Source: Diaporthe sp. PMI_573
Taxonomy: Eukaryota; Ascomycota; Sordariomycetes; Diaporthales; Diaporthaceae
Direction: 5' to 3'
Length of the DNA: 64,000 nt
Assembly: GCA_021399435.1 (NCBI GenBank)
Contig: JAJTUP010000003.1
Location: forward strand, 1,488,001-1,552,000
A program made the position numbers and the translations under genes. The stretch's first letter is position 1, and each line of letters opens with the position of its first letter. The notes beneath the pieces were generated by a model, which had not been told where the DNA came from, did not search any database, and saw only the letters and a program-made list of their open reading frames with translations. Shown here piece by piece: positions 1-11,219 of the stretch.

Positions 1-627
1 TGCCGCGCACATTTTCGAAGCTGAATGCCACTTGGTTCTTGCCAACTTCGATCATGGGCTGCCGTGGCTCCGTCTGGCCCGCTGCCGTGCGGACCGTGAT
101 GGACTTGAAGAGACCATCGAGACGCATGGCTAGGTGATGATTCTTGGAGCCCGGTCTGCGCAACTTGGTGTCAGCTATATTTGTACCCAAGCAGGCCCCT
201 GCCACTTCTCAGGCAATACGTCGAGTATTTCCCCAGTCCTCCCATGGCACGAGAATTCGGATTCGTGGCCAAGGAGATTCCGACAGATACAGAGGAAGGA
301 GAGAGCTTACACGAGACCGCTGACGATATCGTTCAGCTCCTCCTTGCTCGGCACCACGGCTCTTGCGGAAATCTCGGGCTCGAAGCGCGTGATCTGTGCA
401 AAGGGATGAATGGCGTCGCCCTCTGGATCCAGCTTTTTTATTGACCCATCGGCAAGCATTTGATATGCAAGACCGTCCAGAACGATCATTTCACCATTCA
501 TGAAGCGGAAGGTGCCCAGGCCGTGGTCGCCATGCTTGAGATAATCCCGAATCGATAAGCCTTTATCGGCAACGCCATCCATGAGGCTCAGGGCGAGGGA
601 GTATTGGTACAGCTCGTTGCAGGCCAT
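1..627 (-). CDS. alpha-acetolactate decarboxylase (3' end beyond window)
   Basis: Predicted to decarboxylate acetolactate to acetoin, a pyruvate-overflow branch. Exon 1 is 311-627 and exon 2 is 1-155 (incomplete); the 155-nt intron has a GTAAGC donor and a GCAG acceptor and keeps phase. Exon 1 carries the family N-terminal core: LYQYSLALSLMDGV, then HGDHGLGTF and NGEMIVLDG, followed by PFAQITRFEP. Exon 2 reads PGSKNHHLAMRLDGLFKS, matching the family PGxxN...xRxDGxF segment. The metal-binding histidines lie in the missing C-terminal part, so catalysis cannot be judged. The ATG at 627 gives a family-typical short N-terminus without a signal peptide, so a cytosolic location is likely. The family is mainly bacterial with scattered fungal members, so old horizontal transfer is possible; the intron argues it is long resident. 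Confidence 0.85.
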
Positions 628-965
628 TGTTGCCGTTATGTTGTGTTCTTGCTAACAGATTGTAGGCTCGACGGGCGGACATAAGCAGAGTGCAGTTGGC
701 TGATTCGAGTGACTTACATAAGCGCCGTGCACCCCTCTTGCCTTCGTTTACCTCTTCGCTCAGTCCCCGAAATCGCTTCCTGTTCTTACACACGGTAAGA
801 CAGCACAGGCTCAATCTTCATTGTCATTCTCAGGACACGTTCTTGTGCCTCTGACACCCTCCTTGAGATTTGGGAGTATTCAATGTTTCCATTATAATTA
901 TAAATGCGGACCGCCTTTGTACGCCCTGTCCATGTACAGCGAGTGGGGCGTGAAGCCTGATATAT
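628..965. other. intergenic, 338 bp
   Basis: This stretch holds the promoter side of the acetolactate decarboxylase gene and the 3' side of the GPI-protein gene. An AT-rich patch near 890-905 is the only notable composition change. No further gene was seen. Confidence 0.6.
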
Positions 966-2879
966 CTACAGATTAATAATGAGTCCAACCACTATCGCTG
1001 CAGCCATGACAAAAAGGCCCTCCACAGCAGGAGGATCTAGGACGACCACCCCGTTCACAAGAGCGGGTCCGGAATTTTCTGAGCCCGCCGAACCATCCGT
1101 GGGCGATGGCATCGAGCCCGCGCCATCGTCGTTTCCACCTGCACCACCGCTAGGAAGTTGCGACACGACGGTCTGCACGAGTGTCGTGCCGCCCGAGGTG
1201 GCCGTCCTGACGAATGTCGTCTCTCCGGGCGAGCTTCCGGTCTCTTCCGGGGAAATCAGGGTCTGGACGTATGTCTGCCCGTCAGAGACGATTGTCCTGG
1301 TGGTTGTCACCAGGGCTTGGGCGCCGGGCGCCCCTGTGATCCCGCCTTCTGAGTCATCGCCTCCTTGGTTTGCGGCAGAGACGGAGACAATGGTTTGGAC
1401 CACCGGGGTTCCGTCTAGTGTCGCCGTTGTGACGAGTGTGACCTCGGATGGCTGAGGAGCGACGCCGGGTGCGATGGAGATCAAAGTCAGGGTTGACTTT
1501 GCGCCATTAGCTCCAGTGACTGTTGTAAGTATGGTCTCTTCTGACGTCTGGGCGGTTGGTGCAGCAGAGATGGAGACGAAGGTCTCCGTGAGTGTTTGTC
1601 CGTTTGAGGTGGCCTCTCGTATCAGTGTCACTTCTCCCGGGGGCGGAGTGGCGATTGGCGCCGGCGACACCACAGTCTGTTCCTGCGCTTGCCCGTCAAT
1701 GGTCGTCGTACGGACAAATGTCGTCTCCGGTACTGCCGCATCCCCACCGGCATTTGCGGTTGTGATGGTTGCAACCTCGCCGTCCGAGCCTCCTGTAGTA
1801 ATAATGATAACCTCTACCGAGCTCTGCGTCGGGGCTGGCACCTCCGGGCTATCAGGCACCTGCGAGGGTGGCTGCTGCTCCGTGGATGGCTCGTTATCGG
1901 GTGTCGAGGCCGGCGGCGGCGGCGGTGGCGTGGTAGGCAGGGCCGTCCCCGGTGTGGTGATCGGCAGCGCCGGGATTTCGTCGCTGGTGGGAGCGTTATA
2001 ATATACGGCCGACGCGACTTCGGTTGCCTCAATCAGTACGGTAGCTGAAACCATGCTGTGCCCGACAGCCGTTGGTGCACAAGTTGCGAAGATACACGTC
2101 CTCACGTCGTGGCCTTCCATCTGCTCCCGTACCGTCTCCAGACTTGCTAGGTACTCCAGCATCGGCGGCCACACGGTCGCAGGGCTGTTGCCGTCATAAT
2201 CCCAGCCCTCGGCTCGGTGGAAGAACCGTGCAGGGTCAGCTGTAGCTGGCATTGTGAGGTGCTTTCCGGTCTGGATGGTGTACAGGTCTGTTCTTGCAGG
2301 AAATGTTTCAGTGCTGGTCCAGGAGGGCTCATCAGCCCCATCGGTCGATGTCCGTGTGAATGCTCCCCTGATGCTGGTGCTGGTGCTCACTGCGCAGTCT
2401 GAGAAGGCGAAGTAGGAGTATTGAGCCCATATTGACGGATATGTCCTAGAGACCGGGTTGATGTTAGCATAGCGATCGAGCTCACTTTTTTCCAACGGGA
2501 GCAGTGCGTCAGGCACCGGAACATACATCGTGAAGCCACTCACTACCCTCGTGCTGCTCACGCTGGCGTTGCTGGGGAGTGTTGCCGTCGCCAAGATTGT
2601 CTCGTTATTCGTGACAGAGCTTCCATTTGAGTATGCTGTGATGTGCGGAACGATTGTGTGTGTCACAGTGGCCGCCGTGTGCGCAGAACTCCAATCCCAG
2701 ATCATGACAGACCCAGCCGCAAACTCGCAGGGCTTATTATGTCCAGAACCTCCGGTGGGCAGTGATGCCCGAGACGTCACTGTGGAAGATGAATTTATGA
2801 ATGCAGCTTGGGCCTCTTGAGTCGTTGCCAGACATATAGCGAGCGCATATAACCTCTTCTTCCATCGTGACACAGCCAT
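966..2879 (-). CDS. secreted Ser/Thr-rich repeat protein, probable GPI-anchored cell-wall protein
   Basis: 637 residues, intronless as read. The ATG at 2879 is preferred because it places a basic start (MAVSRWKKR) directly before a hydrophobic signal peptide ending around AQA. An in-frame ATG at 2954 would add 25 residues that hide the signal. Layout after the signal: a Ser/Thr-rich N-terminal domain (about residues 26-305) with a few cysteines including a CxxxxC pair; a Pro-rich linker (about 310-350); six imperfect repeats of a beta-like unit (about 385-573; pattern ETTFVRTAT...GxxxVQTVVS); a Gly/Ser-rich stretch; and a C-terminal hydrophobic tail ending VVGLIINL. The tail after small residues is the classic GPI-attachment layout. 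Such proteins are usually heavily O-glycosylated wall adhesins or structural proteins. The family is not recognised and no enzymatic motif was seen. Confidence 0.8.
   Translation of the reverse strand: MAVSRWKKRLYALAICLATTQEAQAAFINSSSTVTSRASLPTGGSGHNKPCEFAAGSVMIWDWSSAHTAATVTHTIVPHITAYSNGSSVTNNETILATATLPSNASVSSTRVVSGFTMYVPVPDALLPLEKSELDRYANINPVSRTYPSIWAQYSYFAFSDCAVSTSTSIRGAFTRTSTDGADEPSWTSTETFPARTDLYTIQTGKHLTMPATADPARFFHRAEGWDYDGNSPATVWPPMLEYLASLETVREQMEGHDVRTCIFATCAPTAVGHSMVSATVLIEATEVASAVYYNAPTSDEIPALPITTPGTALPTTPPPPPPASTPDNEPSTEQQPPSQVPDSPEVPAPTQSSVEVIIITTGGSDGEVATITTANAGGDAAVPETTFVRTTTIDGQAQEQTVVSPAPIATPPPGEVTLIREATSNGQTLTETFVSISAAPTAQTSEETILTTVTGANGAKSTLTLISIAPGVAPQPSEVTLVTTATLDGTPVVQTIVSVSAANQGGDDSEGGITGAPGAQALVTTTRTIVSDGQTYVQTLISPEETGSSPGETTFVRTATSGGTTLVQTVVSQLPSGGAGGNDDGAGSMPSPTDGSAGSENSGPALVNGVVVLDPPAVEGLFVMAAAIVVGLIINL
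1161..1727 (-). repeat. six degenerate ~31-codon tandem repeats inside the GPI-protein gene
   Basis: The encoded units start with E(T/V)T(F/L)(V/I)RT or close variants and end with xTxVS, at residues about 385-405, 416-436, 448-468, 479-499, 522-543 and 553-573 of the 637-residue product. Spacers rich in Pro, Ala and Gly separate them. The units differ at the DNA level, so the array is old rather than a recent minisatellite. Confidence 0.75.
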
Positions 2880-4087
2880 CTTGTCGGAACAGAGTTTCGG
2901 TTCCGCGGTTCCTGAAAACGAGACGACGCTGGGGAACGTGAACACAACCGACATGCAATATCAATATCGTGGAATTCACGGTCGACCAAGGCGTTCGTGC
3001 CGACGCAGGCCTCGGCTGATATTTCAAAGCATTCTCAGTTTCGCACATATAAGCGCGTGGAATCCTTCATCGTCGCCTTTGCTTGCCAAGGCAGTAGTTC
3101 TCGTCCTATCCAGGGATCAAATGCTGACTGCAGCAGGGCTGTGGCCCCCTGGTCTGAACTGCTGGGCTGCAGCCACCAATAGGGCGAGCGCCCTGGATAG
3201 CTGGTATGATGTCTACATCGGCTCGGAAGACGCATCATGCATGGTCCAAAGTCCGAGTGGGATTCTGTCGACTCGCTCTGGGTCCGCCAACCTCGCTGCG
3301 GTCAGCACTTCCAAGGACAGCTGCGGCCGCAGACTGCAGCGATACGGAAATATCTGGAGACGTCACCGCCATAAATCTTGCATAGCTGTATGGTTCCTTG
3401 AGTCCCACAAGGCGAGCCTATTGAGAGCATGCCACTTTCTTCAAGTGCACTATGCAGGCATCTATTGCAAGGGCAGGGTGCACCTCCCGGCTGCAGACGC
3501 CCATTGGATAGCTTGCGGGTTGTTTCTTGTTTTCATAAAACGGTCCGCGGCTCCATGGTACGATGGCATTTATAAAGTGAAACCTATGCTTACGTGCATC
3601 ATTTAATAACAGGCCGTACCAGGAGCCGATGGCCAGTGTCCACACAGGGTGTGATGTTATTTGCAGTCTTCAGGGATGATGGAATTTGTGGACGTGCATG
3701 TGATAATAGCGGATGAATAGTCCAATTTTCAAGGTGCTAAAACCTCCAATTCGAGTATTTGCTTGTGCCATGGCTTTCTCCTCTATGGCGGAATTATCAG
3801 ATCAATACAGATACCCAATAGCCGTAGATCGTCTACTCGGAGCATGTCTACAGCCAATATCAGGCTTGGTGCTAATGGTTGTTTTTGATTCAACGCTTGA
3901 GGCGAGGGACGACTTGTGATTGCTGGGGAGGAGTGTAAGATGCCAAATTTATATTCATAGTTCTGATAGCATAGACTGACTGAAGATGAGCAACAAGTCG
4001 ATTCCTTCCTGCACAGGCCAGTACAAGCTATGGTGCAAGTATATACAATGACTTCAAATGTACAACATAAATCTTTCACGATTTGTT
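2880..4087. other. intergenic, ~1.2 kb
   Basis: It contains the promoter of the GPI-protein gene and the 3' flank of the small secreted-protein gene. A long open frame on the plus strand (2881-3606) lacks a good start, has no recognisable domain and overlaps the neighbour's 5' region, so it is not called. Confidence 0.5.
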
Positions 4088-4553
4088 TTACGTGCACTTG
4101 CCAGCCGAGTCCACGGCCTTGCTACAGCAGTCGTTCTGGCCGAATGCAGGAACCGCTGCGAAGGAGTTAGATTAGTATACGATTTTACTATGAGCGAGCT
4201 GAATTGTCGTTATATAAAATAAGTTCAAACTTACTGCCAGCCTCAACGCAGTAGCTGGTCTGGTCGGTGCAAGTCCAACCGGAGTAAGGGTCGCAGTAGG
4301 TGCAGCAGTCGTCACCGCTGGTGCAAGGAGCTGTTGTTGGAAAGAGAACATCGTCAGCACTTCTTCTCTCATGATAATCATATCGCTGGGCCAAGCTGCT
4401 CGCTACTCAAGCAGGGGAGGCTATCGTGAACCTACCACCAGTAGTGCCGCAAGCGCGCTCCTCAAACCCCGGGAGAGTTGCACGGCTGTCGACGGCGACG
4501 GCAACGGCGCTGGAGGCAAGGGCCAAGTTGACGAGGGCGGTGAAAACCTTCAT
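4088..4553 (-). CDS. small secreted cysteine-rich protein (93 aa, 10 Cys)
   Basis: Three exons (4436-4553, 4235-4330, 4088-4155) joined by GTAGGT/CAG and GTAAGT/CAG introns give 93 residues. The first ~20 residues (MKVFTALVNLALASSAVAVA) are a clear signal peptide. The rest contains ten cysteines at positions 35, 42, 48, 49, 52, 60, 67, 81, 82 and 92: C-x6-C-x5-CC-x2-C-x7-C-x6-C-x13-CC-x9-C. The opening C-x6-C-x5-CC-x2-C spacing resembles knottin-like folds, but the total of ten cysteines is larger than a standard knottin. Size, secretion and even cysteine number fit the class of fungal small secreted proteins (effector-like or antimicrobial), which is inference only. None of the short frames alone shows the gene; phase continuity across both introns supports the model. 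Confidence 0.8.
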
Positions 4554-7270
4554 TTTGAAATCTGGGTGGGCAAATTTGAGAGTGTAGAGATGCTCTTCAG
4601 GGAAAGACTGTAGTTGTGAGAGGTTATTCGGCTGGATCTGGGGATTGAATTGTAAGCTTCTGTGACAGGAAACAATAAACTTTATAAACCCCTTCCCCAT
4701 CGTCACTCGCATTCGTTCAGGGATTTCCGAGTGTCTATATTCGGATTTGATTAATCAACATGCGACGAGTCAGTGCCATTTACCCGTCACACATTCCCCA
4801 TAAGTACGGCGATGGCCGGTACTGAATTCGATCGTGCGTCAGTCATGCGACTACACAGCCCATGCGGGGATGTTATTGGACCCATGAGATGGCCTCCTGA
4901 ACCATACATACATAGCAGGCTCAAAATCCGATTTTACGCGTATCCATCGACTGTCGGCCGACAAGCCATATCCAGATACCGTACGGCTATTCATTTATCC
5001 CCTCGTAGATTTACCTTGTGCGAGTGTGCGGGACGTTTACACGTGCAACAATGTCACTCTATCAAAATCAAGGGGCAACCTTAATCTGATAAAGACTCAC
5101 CCTCCAACGACTCTTTATTAGGCATTACAACACCAATGGCATAGGAGACTCCATGGCTGGGCTGGGAACAGAAGTCCATCGTCTGAGCATATTAGCCTGA
5201 ACCATCATCTAACCTGCCCGGAATTGGGTTTACGACATGACACTTTACAATACTTTACCCCTGGCGCAGTGGGTCCCTCGAGTGGCCGACTTCCGTCTGA
5301 ATAGGCAGGAAGAAAGAGAGCATCATGCGAAAGACCTCTCCTCTGCCTTCTCATCGGCCGGAAGTCGGTCAGTCACTCGATCGATCGGCAGCTGTCTCCA
5401 CAGCCAGCGCGAATGGTGGATGGGCCATGGGCATATCCTGTGCCGAGCTCTCCGTTGTTGGTGTCACCTTCGTCGGGGCGAGCTTCCTTGATAGATCGAT
5501 GTGGCCCACAGCGGCCCACATCTACTACGTGCCCAGCTTACAAACCTCTACATCTCAACCCCTCGTAGTCGCCGCTCTTGCTTTGTCAGACAGCCAGTAA
5601 GCCATGTTCAACTGGACCACGTCCAAGTGTTCCGAAATCATGCAAGTATGCAACGATCAACACCTATGTGACATAACTTTTCTCAGCTACCGTGCCTTGT
5701 GTGTACATACACTAGTTCGCGATGCATCCTAAAAGACACGAAATGATGAGACTGCCAAGACAGAAGTCAGATATAGTTTCACCACTACCACTCTATGGTC
5801 TATGCTGGATCTATCATACCGGTATAGAGATTTTGGGTCGCTATGAGGGTTTGTTTTCCATCATGGACTTCAATTGCAATGTTGTGCTGTCCAGACCGCT
5901 ATGATCATTGGATTGGCTTTGGTAGCAGATCCATGTGAAGAAAGAGGCTAGTGAGACAGCGACCCATACTGCTGCACTGAAGCGATGGGCATTCCTTTCT
6001 TCCAAGGGTCAGAATTCCGTCACAGCTCCTGATATAGTTACACTGCAGTCTGATATAGCTGCGCCATCACGGCCAGATCTATTCAGAAAATTCGAGGGCC
6101 CGTAAGCAACCCATGCCCGTCGAAATCGAGGCCCGGGAATGATATTAGGGCCTAGTGGAAAGAGAAGATCAAGTAGAGAGAATAAAAAGAATATTAACGC
6201 AGTGGCCTGCTGAGTCTAATTCATTTCCATGGGCCTCTGGATGTCTTGTCACGCTGATCAGTTAGGTCCCGAAGTGTCTCGAGCCTATCGTGTCTCGAGC
6301 CTATCTCTACCCCTGTTGAACACGGGCCGTGGGGATCTTCCGCTGCGGCTCAAGCACCGTCTGACGATCTTTCTTCCTTCCTCTGAGCCCGAGTCTGTAC
6401 ACATGTGACGCGGCTCAAGTATCTTGCACCATGGGAGTGGATCATATATATTCGCGTTGGGGTACCCAGAGAGAAGGGGATAGGATCGTCCTGCTATTAA
6501 TTAGAGTATTTCGGAAGTACAAATTGCCGCACGGGTTTTGATCCCGACTTCAAATGCCGACTGATTCTTGCAATCAGCCTCGCACCTCGCAGAGCATTAT
6601 GCAAGTGCCCATGTCTGGTATCCCCGCTGTCACCCTCCCCGCAACGGGCACTCAGCCCAGCGTGAACGGCCCGGCGGCACGATCCATCGCAGCTTGCTTA
6701 TGATGTAAAGGGACAGGCCATGCACCCCGGACCGACTCCTGCGCTTCGCATTAGGCGCGGTGGCTTTTCCCAATTAGTGGCAAGATATAACGGTCTTGAA
6801 CTGTTTGCGCTCTTAGTTTCTTTGCAAGCTATTTATAATACGGGCTACTGCATAGCGATGTCGCACATTAACGGACATTGGGGAATTAGTGGCAGCTGCA
6901 AATGTCGCCTATGCATCTTTCCCCGAATCTAAATTGCAGGTCGGAGTAGTTAGCCACCTTCGCTCCTCCCACCCACTTGGCATCATGGCCAGATGCAGGA
7001 ACGTACTCCTGTTTAGGTTACATAGTCCCGACCTCGTCCCCGGTCAATAACACCACAAGTATTCACTCTGCTGACCTGCTTGCTACCTACTCGTCTAGAA
7101 CTAGCTTGCTGGACTTCAATTATCGGGCTGAAGGATTCTGGCTGAATAGGAAGCTCCAAGGCCGTTTCCACGCAGATAAATAATGAGAGACCCAGTGCAC
7201 ATGCGCTTAAACTTTCTTGCCGCTTGGTAGGGCCCCATTGCGACAATTGCACGGCGTGCAGTGATTCAAG
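4554..7270. other. intergenic, 2.7 kb between divergent secreted-protein genes
   Basis: Only short, start-poor open frames occur. A 16-bp unit containing tctcgagcctatc is directly repeated at about 6275-6306. No domain, RNA gene or mobile element was recognised. The stretch serves as promoter space for two divergently transcribed genes, the small secreted protein and the GMC oxidoreductase. Confidence 0.5.
4681..4688 (-). promoter_or_regulatory. TATA-like box of the small secreted-protein gene
   Basis: The symmetric octamer tttataaa lies about 130 bp upstream of the start codon on the minus strand, at a plausible core-promoter distance allowing for a 5' leader. Confidence 0.35.
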
Positions 7271-9324
7271 ATGCGCACGAAGCTTCCTCTTTCTCCGGCA
7301 GTATGCCGTCTTCTTGCGCTGGCACCCCTGCTTGTTCCCGGTGCCCACGCACTCCTGTCTCGCCAGGCCAACAGAACCGAGTACGATTACATCGTCATCG
7401 GCAGTGGGCCAGGAGGCGGTCCGCTGGCGAGCAATCTCGCCCGCGCCGGTTTTGAGACACTTCTCATCGAGGCTGGTGATGATGAATTTGCTGATCCCTC
7501 AACGCATGTCATCGACTATTTCGCCTCGATCGGAATTCACGACAATCTCCACTGGGACTTCTATGTTAAGCACTACGATGACTTGAACCAGGATCTAAGA
7601 TACGAGCATCTTGTGTGGAGGAAGCCAAACGGGGACCTCTGGGTAGGACCCGGCGGAAGTGAGCCGGAAGGCTCCGTGGTCTTGGGCGTCAATTATCCAC
7701 GTGGAGCTGTACTTGGAGGCTCGTCTATTATCAATGCTGGTGCCGTGTTCCTGCCTAGTGATAGTGATTGGAACTATATCGCGGAGATCACAAACGACAC
7801 AACTTGGAAGTAAGAAAGCCCCGGTCTCTCTCCAAAGATGCCACAGCTAACCGCCCGGGTGATGGGTACAGCGCGGCGCACACACGCGAATTGTTCATCA
7901 AATTAGAGAACAACACATATCTACCTCGGGGTACGAAAGGCCATGGATTCGACGGATACCTCCAGACTGCTATCGGAGATGGCACCCAGTACACCAGCGG
8001 TGAACAGGCCGTGGACGTTCTTGAGGCCACGATTTCGGAGTTAGGCAAAGATCCTAGCCAGCTGGAAGAGCTCATTACGTCCGACGCAAACTACGAGGAT
8101 CCGAGTCGAGACACGACTGAGGGTCTGTGGGCTCTTCCTTTCCACGCCAACAAGACGTTCGGTCGATCCAGTGCCAGGGACAGAATCATATCTACCATCA
8201 ACGAGAACTTCCCTCTCCACCTTCAGCTGAACTCTTACGCTACTCGCGTCCTTTTTGGAAAGTCGAACAGCACCAGCATTCCCAAGGCCATTGGTGTCGA
8301 ATTTCTTGAAGGGAAGAGCGTGTATAAAGGTGATCCCAGATGGTCCGCATCCAACCAAGGCACGCTGAAGAGCGTCTATGCGAGGAAGGAAGTTATCGTC
8401 AGCGCTGGCGCTTTCAACACGCCCCAAATTCTCCTTCTAAGCGGTATTGGAAACGCCGCCCATCTTGCTGAGCATAACATCTCAGTTGTCGTGGACCTCC
8501 CAGGTGTTGGTACAAATATGCAAGACAACCAGGAGATGGCAGTCACTGGTCTTGCCGCTGAGAACTTCACCTACGGGCCCAGGGACGGCTTGACCGGTGC
8601 TAACTGTACTTATGGTGCAGTATTCCCGGACCCTTGCTACGATGCCTGGCTCGAAGGAAAAGGCCCTTACTCGAACGCCGGTCCGAATTCGAACATTGTC
8701 ACATTGAAGACAGCACACTCACCCGATGGAGAGCGCGACGAAATTGCATTCTCCGGATCGTTTGCCTTCCGCGGCTTTTGGCCAGCCACGCCGGGTCAGA
8801 CCTGGACCGAGCCGCCGAACACTTGGGGACTCCATTCCGTCCGCATGCACCCGCAGAACCGTGCCGGGTACGTCAAGCTTCGCTCTTCAGATCCCACTGA
8901 GATGCCGGAGATCAACTTCCGGTACTTCACCGAGGGTGCCGAGACGGATATTGGAGGAATCAAAGACTTTGTTGCGTGGGGTCGCCGAGTTCTGCAGCGC
9001 GTTGCTGGGCCTACCGGGCCCGTCAATATCACCAGCCCACCATGCCCAACTGGCTATGCCGCTGATGGAACTTGTTCGGACGCGAGTGCCGATGAGCAAT
9101 TTATCCGGGACAACACCTTTGGGCACCATGTTACGAGTACATGTCCTATTGGGGCTGACGATGATAAACTCGCGGTTCTCAACTCCAACTTCCAGGTTCG
9201 AGGTGTTGAAGGACTCCGCGTAGTGGATGCTAGTGCCTTTCCCAGGATCCCTGGTGCTTTCCCTGTGATTGCGACATTTATCCTAAGTGAGAAAGCTTCT
9301 GAGGCTATTCTGGGCGGGAAGTGA
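7271..9324 (+). CDS. secreted GMC-family FAD oxidoreductase
   Basis: 663 residues from two exons (7271-7809, 7872-9324). The 62-nt intron has GTAAGA, a gctaac branch site and a TACAG acceptor, and removes an in-frame stop. Residues 1-28 form a signal peptide ending in AHA. The FAD-binding beta-alpha-beta lies at about 38-70 with GSGPGGGPLA and LLIEAG. GMC signature 1 (PRGAVLGGSS) is at about 143-152 and signature 2 (GAFNTPQILLLSGIG) at 359-373. The C-terminal catalytic region has His598-His599, then ASAFPRIPGAFPV; the second catalytic position is not the usual His/Asn-Pro form, as in some fungal subgroups. Members oxidise alcohols, sugars or aryl alcohols extracellularly and release H2O2 or reduce quinones. 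The substrate cannot be told from sequence. Confidence 0.93.
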
Positions 9325-11219
9325 TAGTAAGACATATTCATTGCGTTAGTACATAATATATTTACATTACAAGTAATTCTCTCTCTGCCTTCTCTGCAAG
9401 ACAAATTGGCCTGGACGCATCAGGCTTGGCCTGCTATGTTCACCTATCAGGGGGAGAGGGGGGGTCTCTGAGTAGATTCCACAATCTAATCACCTAAGGC
9501 AATAATGTCAGAATTTAGTAAATACCATAGCATGCTAGTACAAGGCTAATGAAATTCTGTCAAAAAATAAAATATATCAATAGGTTGAAATCATCAGACA
9601 CATTGTTCTTTGTCCTTATAGGACACTTATTGCCGTTCCAGTTTGGTAGAGGAACTCAAAGAATACAAATAGTCCATGTCCTGAAGGCGTTGTTGAATCT
9701 CAGTCGCCCAGCCATCATCATGCCATACGCACACGCCATGCACACGTTGTTACCCCCTTTAGGCGTCCTGGTTACAGGGTTGTGAGTTCTCTCCGACTAC
9801 ACCGTGGACCTTGAAATCCGGGAGCTTCATCAAGTCCTCAGAGGCTTCTTCTCCAGGAATCAGCTCTTTCTCGAATTATTTCCGCCATTGTCGTTCTGGG
9901 TTCCTGCTGAGTTTGTCCATCAGCCGTTCCTCACTTTGGTCGCAGCTTCGGGGCGGCTTATTGTATCTGCTTTAGTCACGGCGCGTCTCTGCGGGTGCCC
10001 ACAATACATTGGCAATGGTTCAAGTTGTGCAAGCATTTCTCTACTTTGCATACTTTTTTTTTTAAGAATGTCCTCATGTTGCGATGAATTGAGAAAGCTA
10101 CAATTTGAGCCGATGATAGATTGTTGCCACATCAGCGAATGCATTGTCAATTGTCCTTGTCGTTATACTGCTAGCTTCCTCTACTAGCTGGATATCAGTG
10201 GTCTCTTAGTGTCTTCAGACTGGCCTCTTGGATTGCATATTGGCATTTTGCTGGGGTCTTGGAATTGACACGGTCAAAATGATTCTGAGCTTTGTCTCAT
10301 CGTTTCTTTCGCCGCTACATCAATCGTGCTCAGACGGTCGAAACATGGAGGTTTCGCTTTAGAAGTAAGTCCAAGTATATCGCCTGAATACTGGAAGAGT
10401 TTCCTCGCTAATCCATCCGGGGAAAAACCAGGTAATTTGGCAGCTTTTGCTCGGCACCATTCGAAGTTCTGTCGTTCCAATGTTGGAGATTGCGGCTGGC
10501 GGGAGCCACAACTTGCATTTTCTCTCACATGAGGCGCGACGGGCTATCTCTCCTCTCGCAGACAAGTCAAAATACCAAATTGGGGAAATCACAGCAATAT
10601 ACATGGCTGCACATACGATACTGGATCGCTGTGTCGCGAAATCCTGCATTCGCATCTCTCCGACACGCCATTTTGGGTGGTCCTGAGGTCGAGCTTCCCC
10701 GATGAAGGAGCTACCAGTTCCTGGTGGGTTGTCAGTCGATACGGCCGCGCCCTGGGGTGTCATCAACTGGAAGCAAGCAGGCGCAGACCTTTCCTATTGT
10801 GCTGATACATACAGCAGCGTTGGAATTACTACCGAATTGGGAGATAATCGCTTGGGTGGAGCCGCAACCCGATTACTTAGTTACCTGTTCCGGTAATAAT
10901 CACAGCCCCGCCCCGCTAGCATGCAGAGCCCCTGCGAGATAGGACAGGCGGAGGGGGAAAGGTGAAGGAAGATATGGCAACAGAGATGGCACAGGTGGGG
11001 CACAAGATCGGACGGTAGGGTTGAGCTTCGACCCCGATTGAGAAAGGATGGCCTTGGCGCATGTAATTGTATCCAGTATGAGGCTAGATATATCTACTCT
11101 TGTTGTAAAGTCCATCATCTTTAAGAGCAACGTGCTCTCTGACCTTTGTACAACCATCTGATTTGTTATCGTATACTGTCCTCCTTCCCTTTACAAAATC
11201 GACAGCAGCAACAACAACA
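9325..11219. other. intergenic, 1.9 kb
   Basis: It holds the 3' flank of the GMC gene, one partial dispersed-repeat copy near its left end, and the SDR promoter. The remaining frames are short and unconvincing. Confidence 0.5.
9596..9676 (+). repeat. dispersed repeat, copy A (partial)
   Basis: About 81 bp closely match the last half of the copies at 23776-23939 and 36465-36627, ending in the same aatagtcca. It contains the shared 15-bp palindrome tgtccttataggaca. The first half of the element is absent or too diverged to recognise. Confidence 0.75.

Noticed and set aside
979..2001. Long plus-strand frames opposite the GPI-protein gene
   Set aside because: They are antisense shadows of a repetitive Thr/Val/Pro-rich coding sequence.
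2881..3606. 241-codon plus-strand open frame
   Set aside because: It opens with TTG rather than ATG, overlaps the upstream region of the GPI-protein gene and has no domain or coding bias I could recognise.
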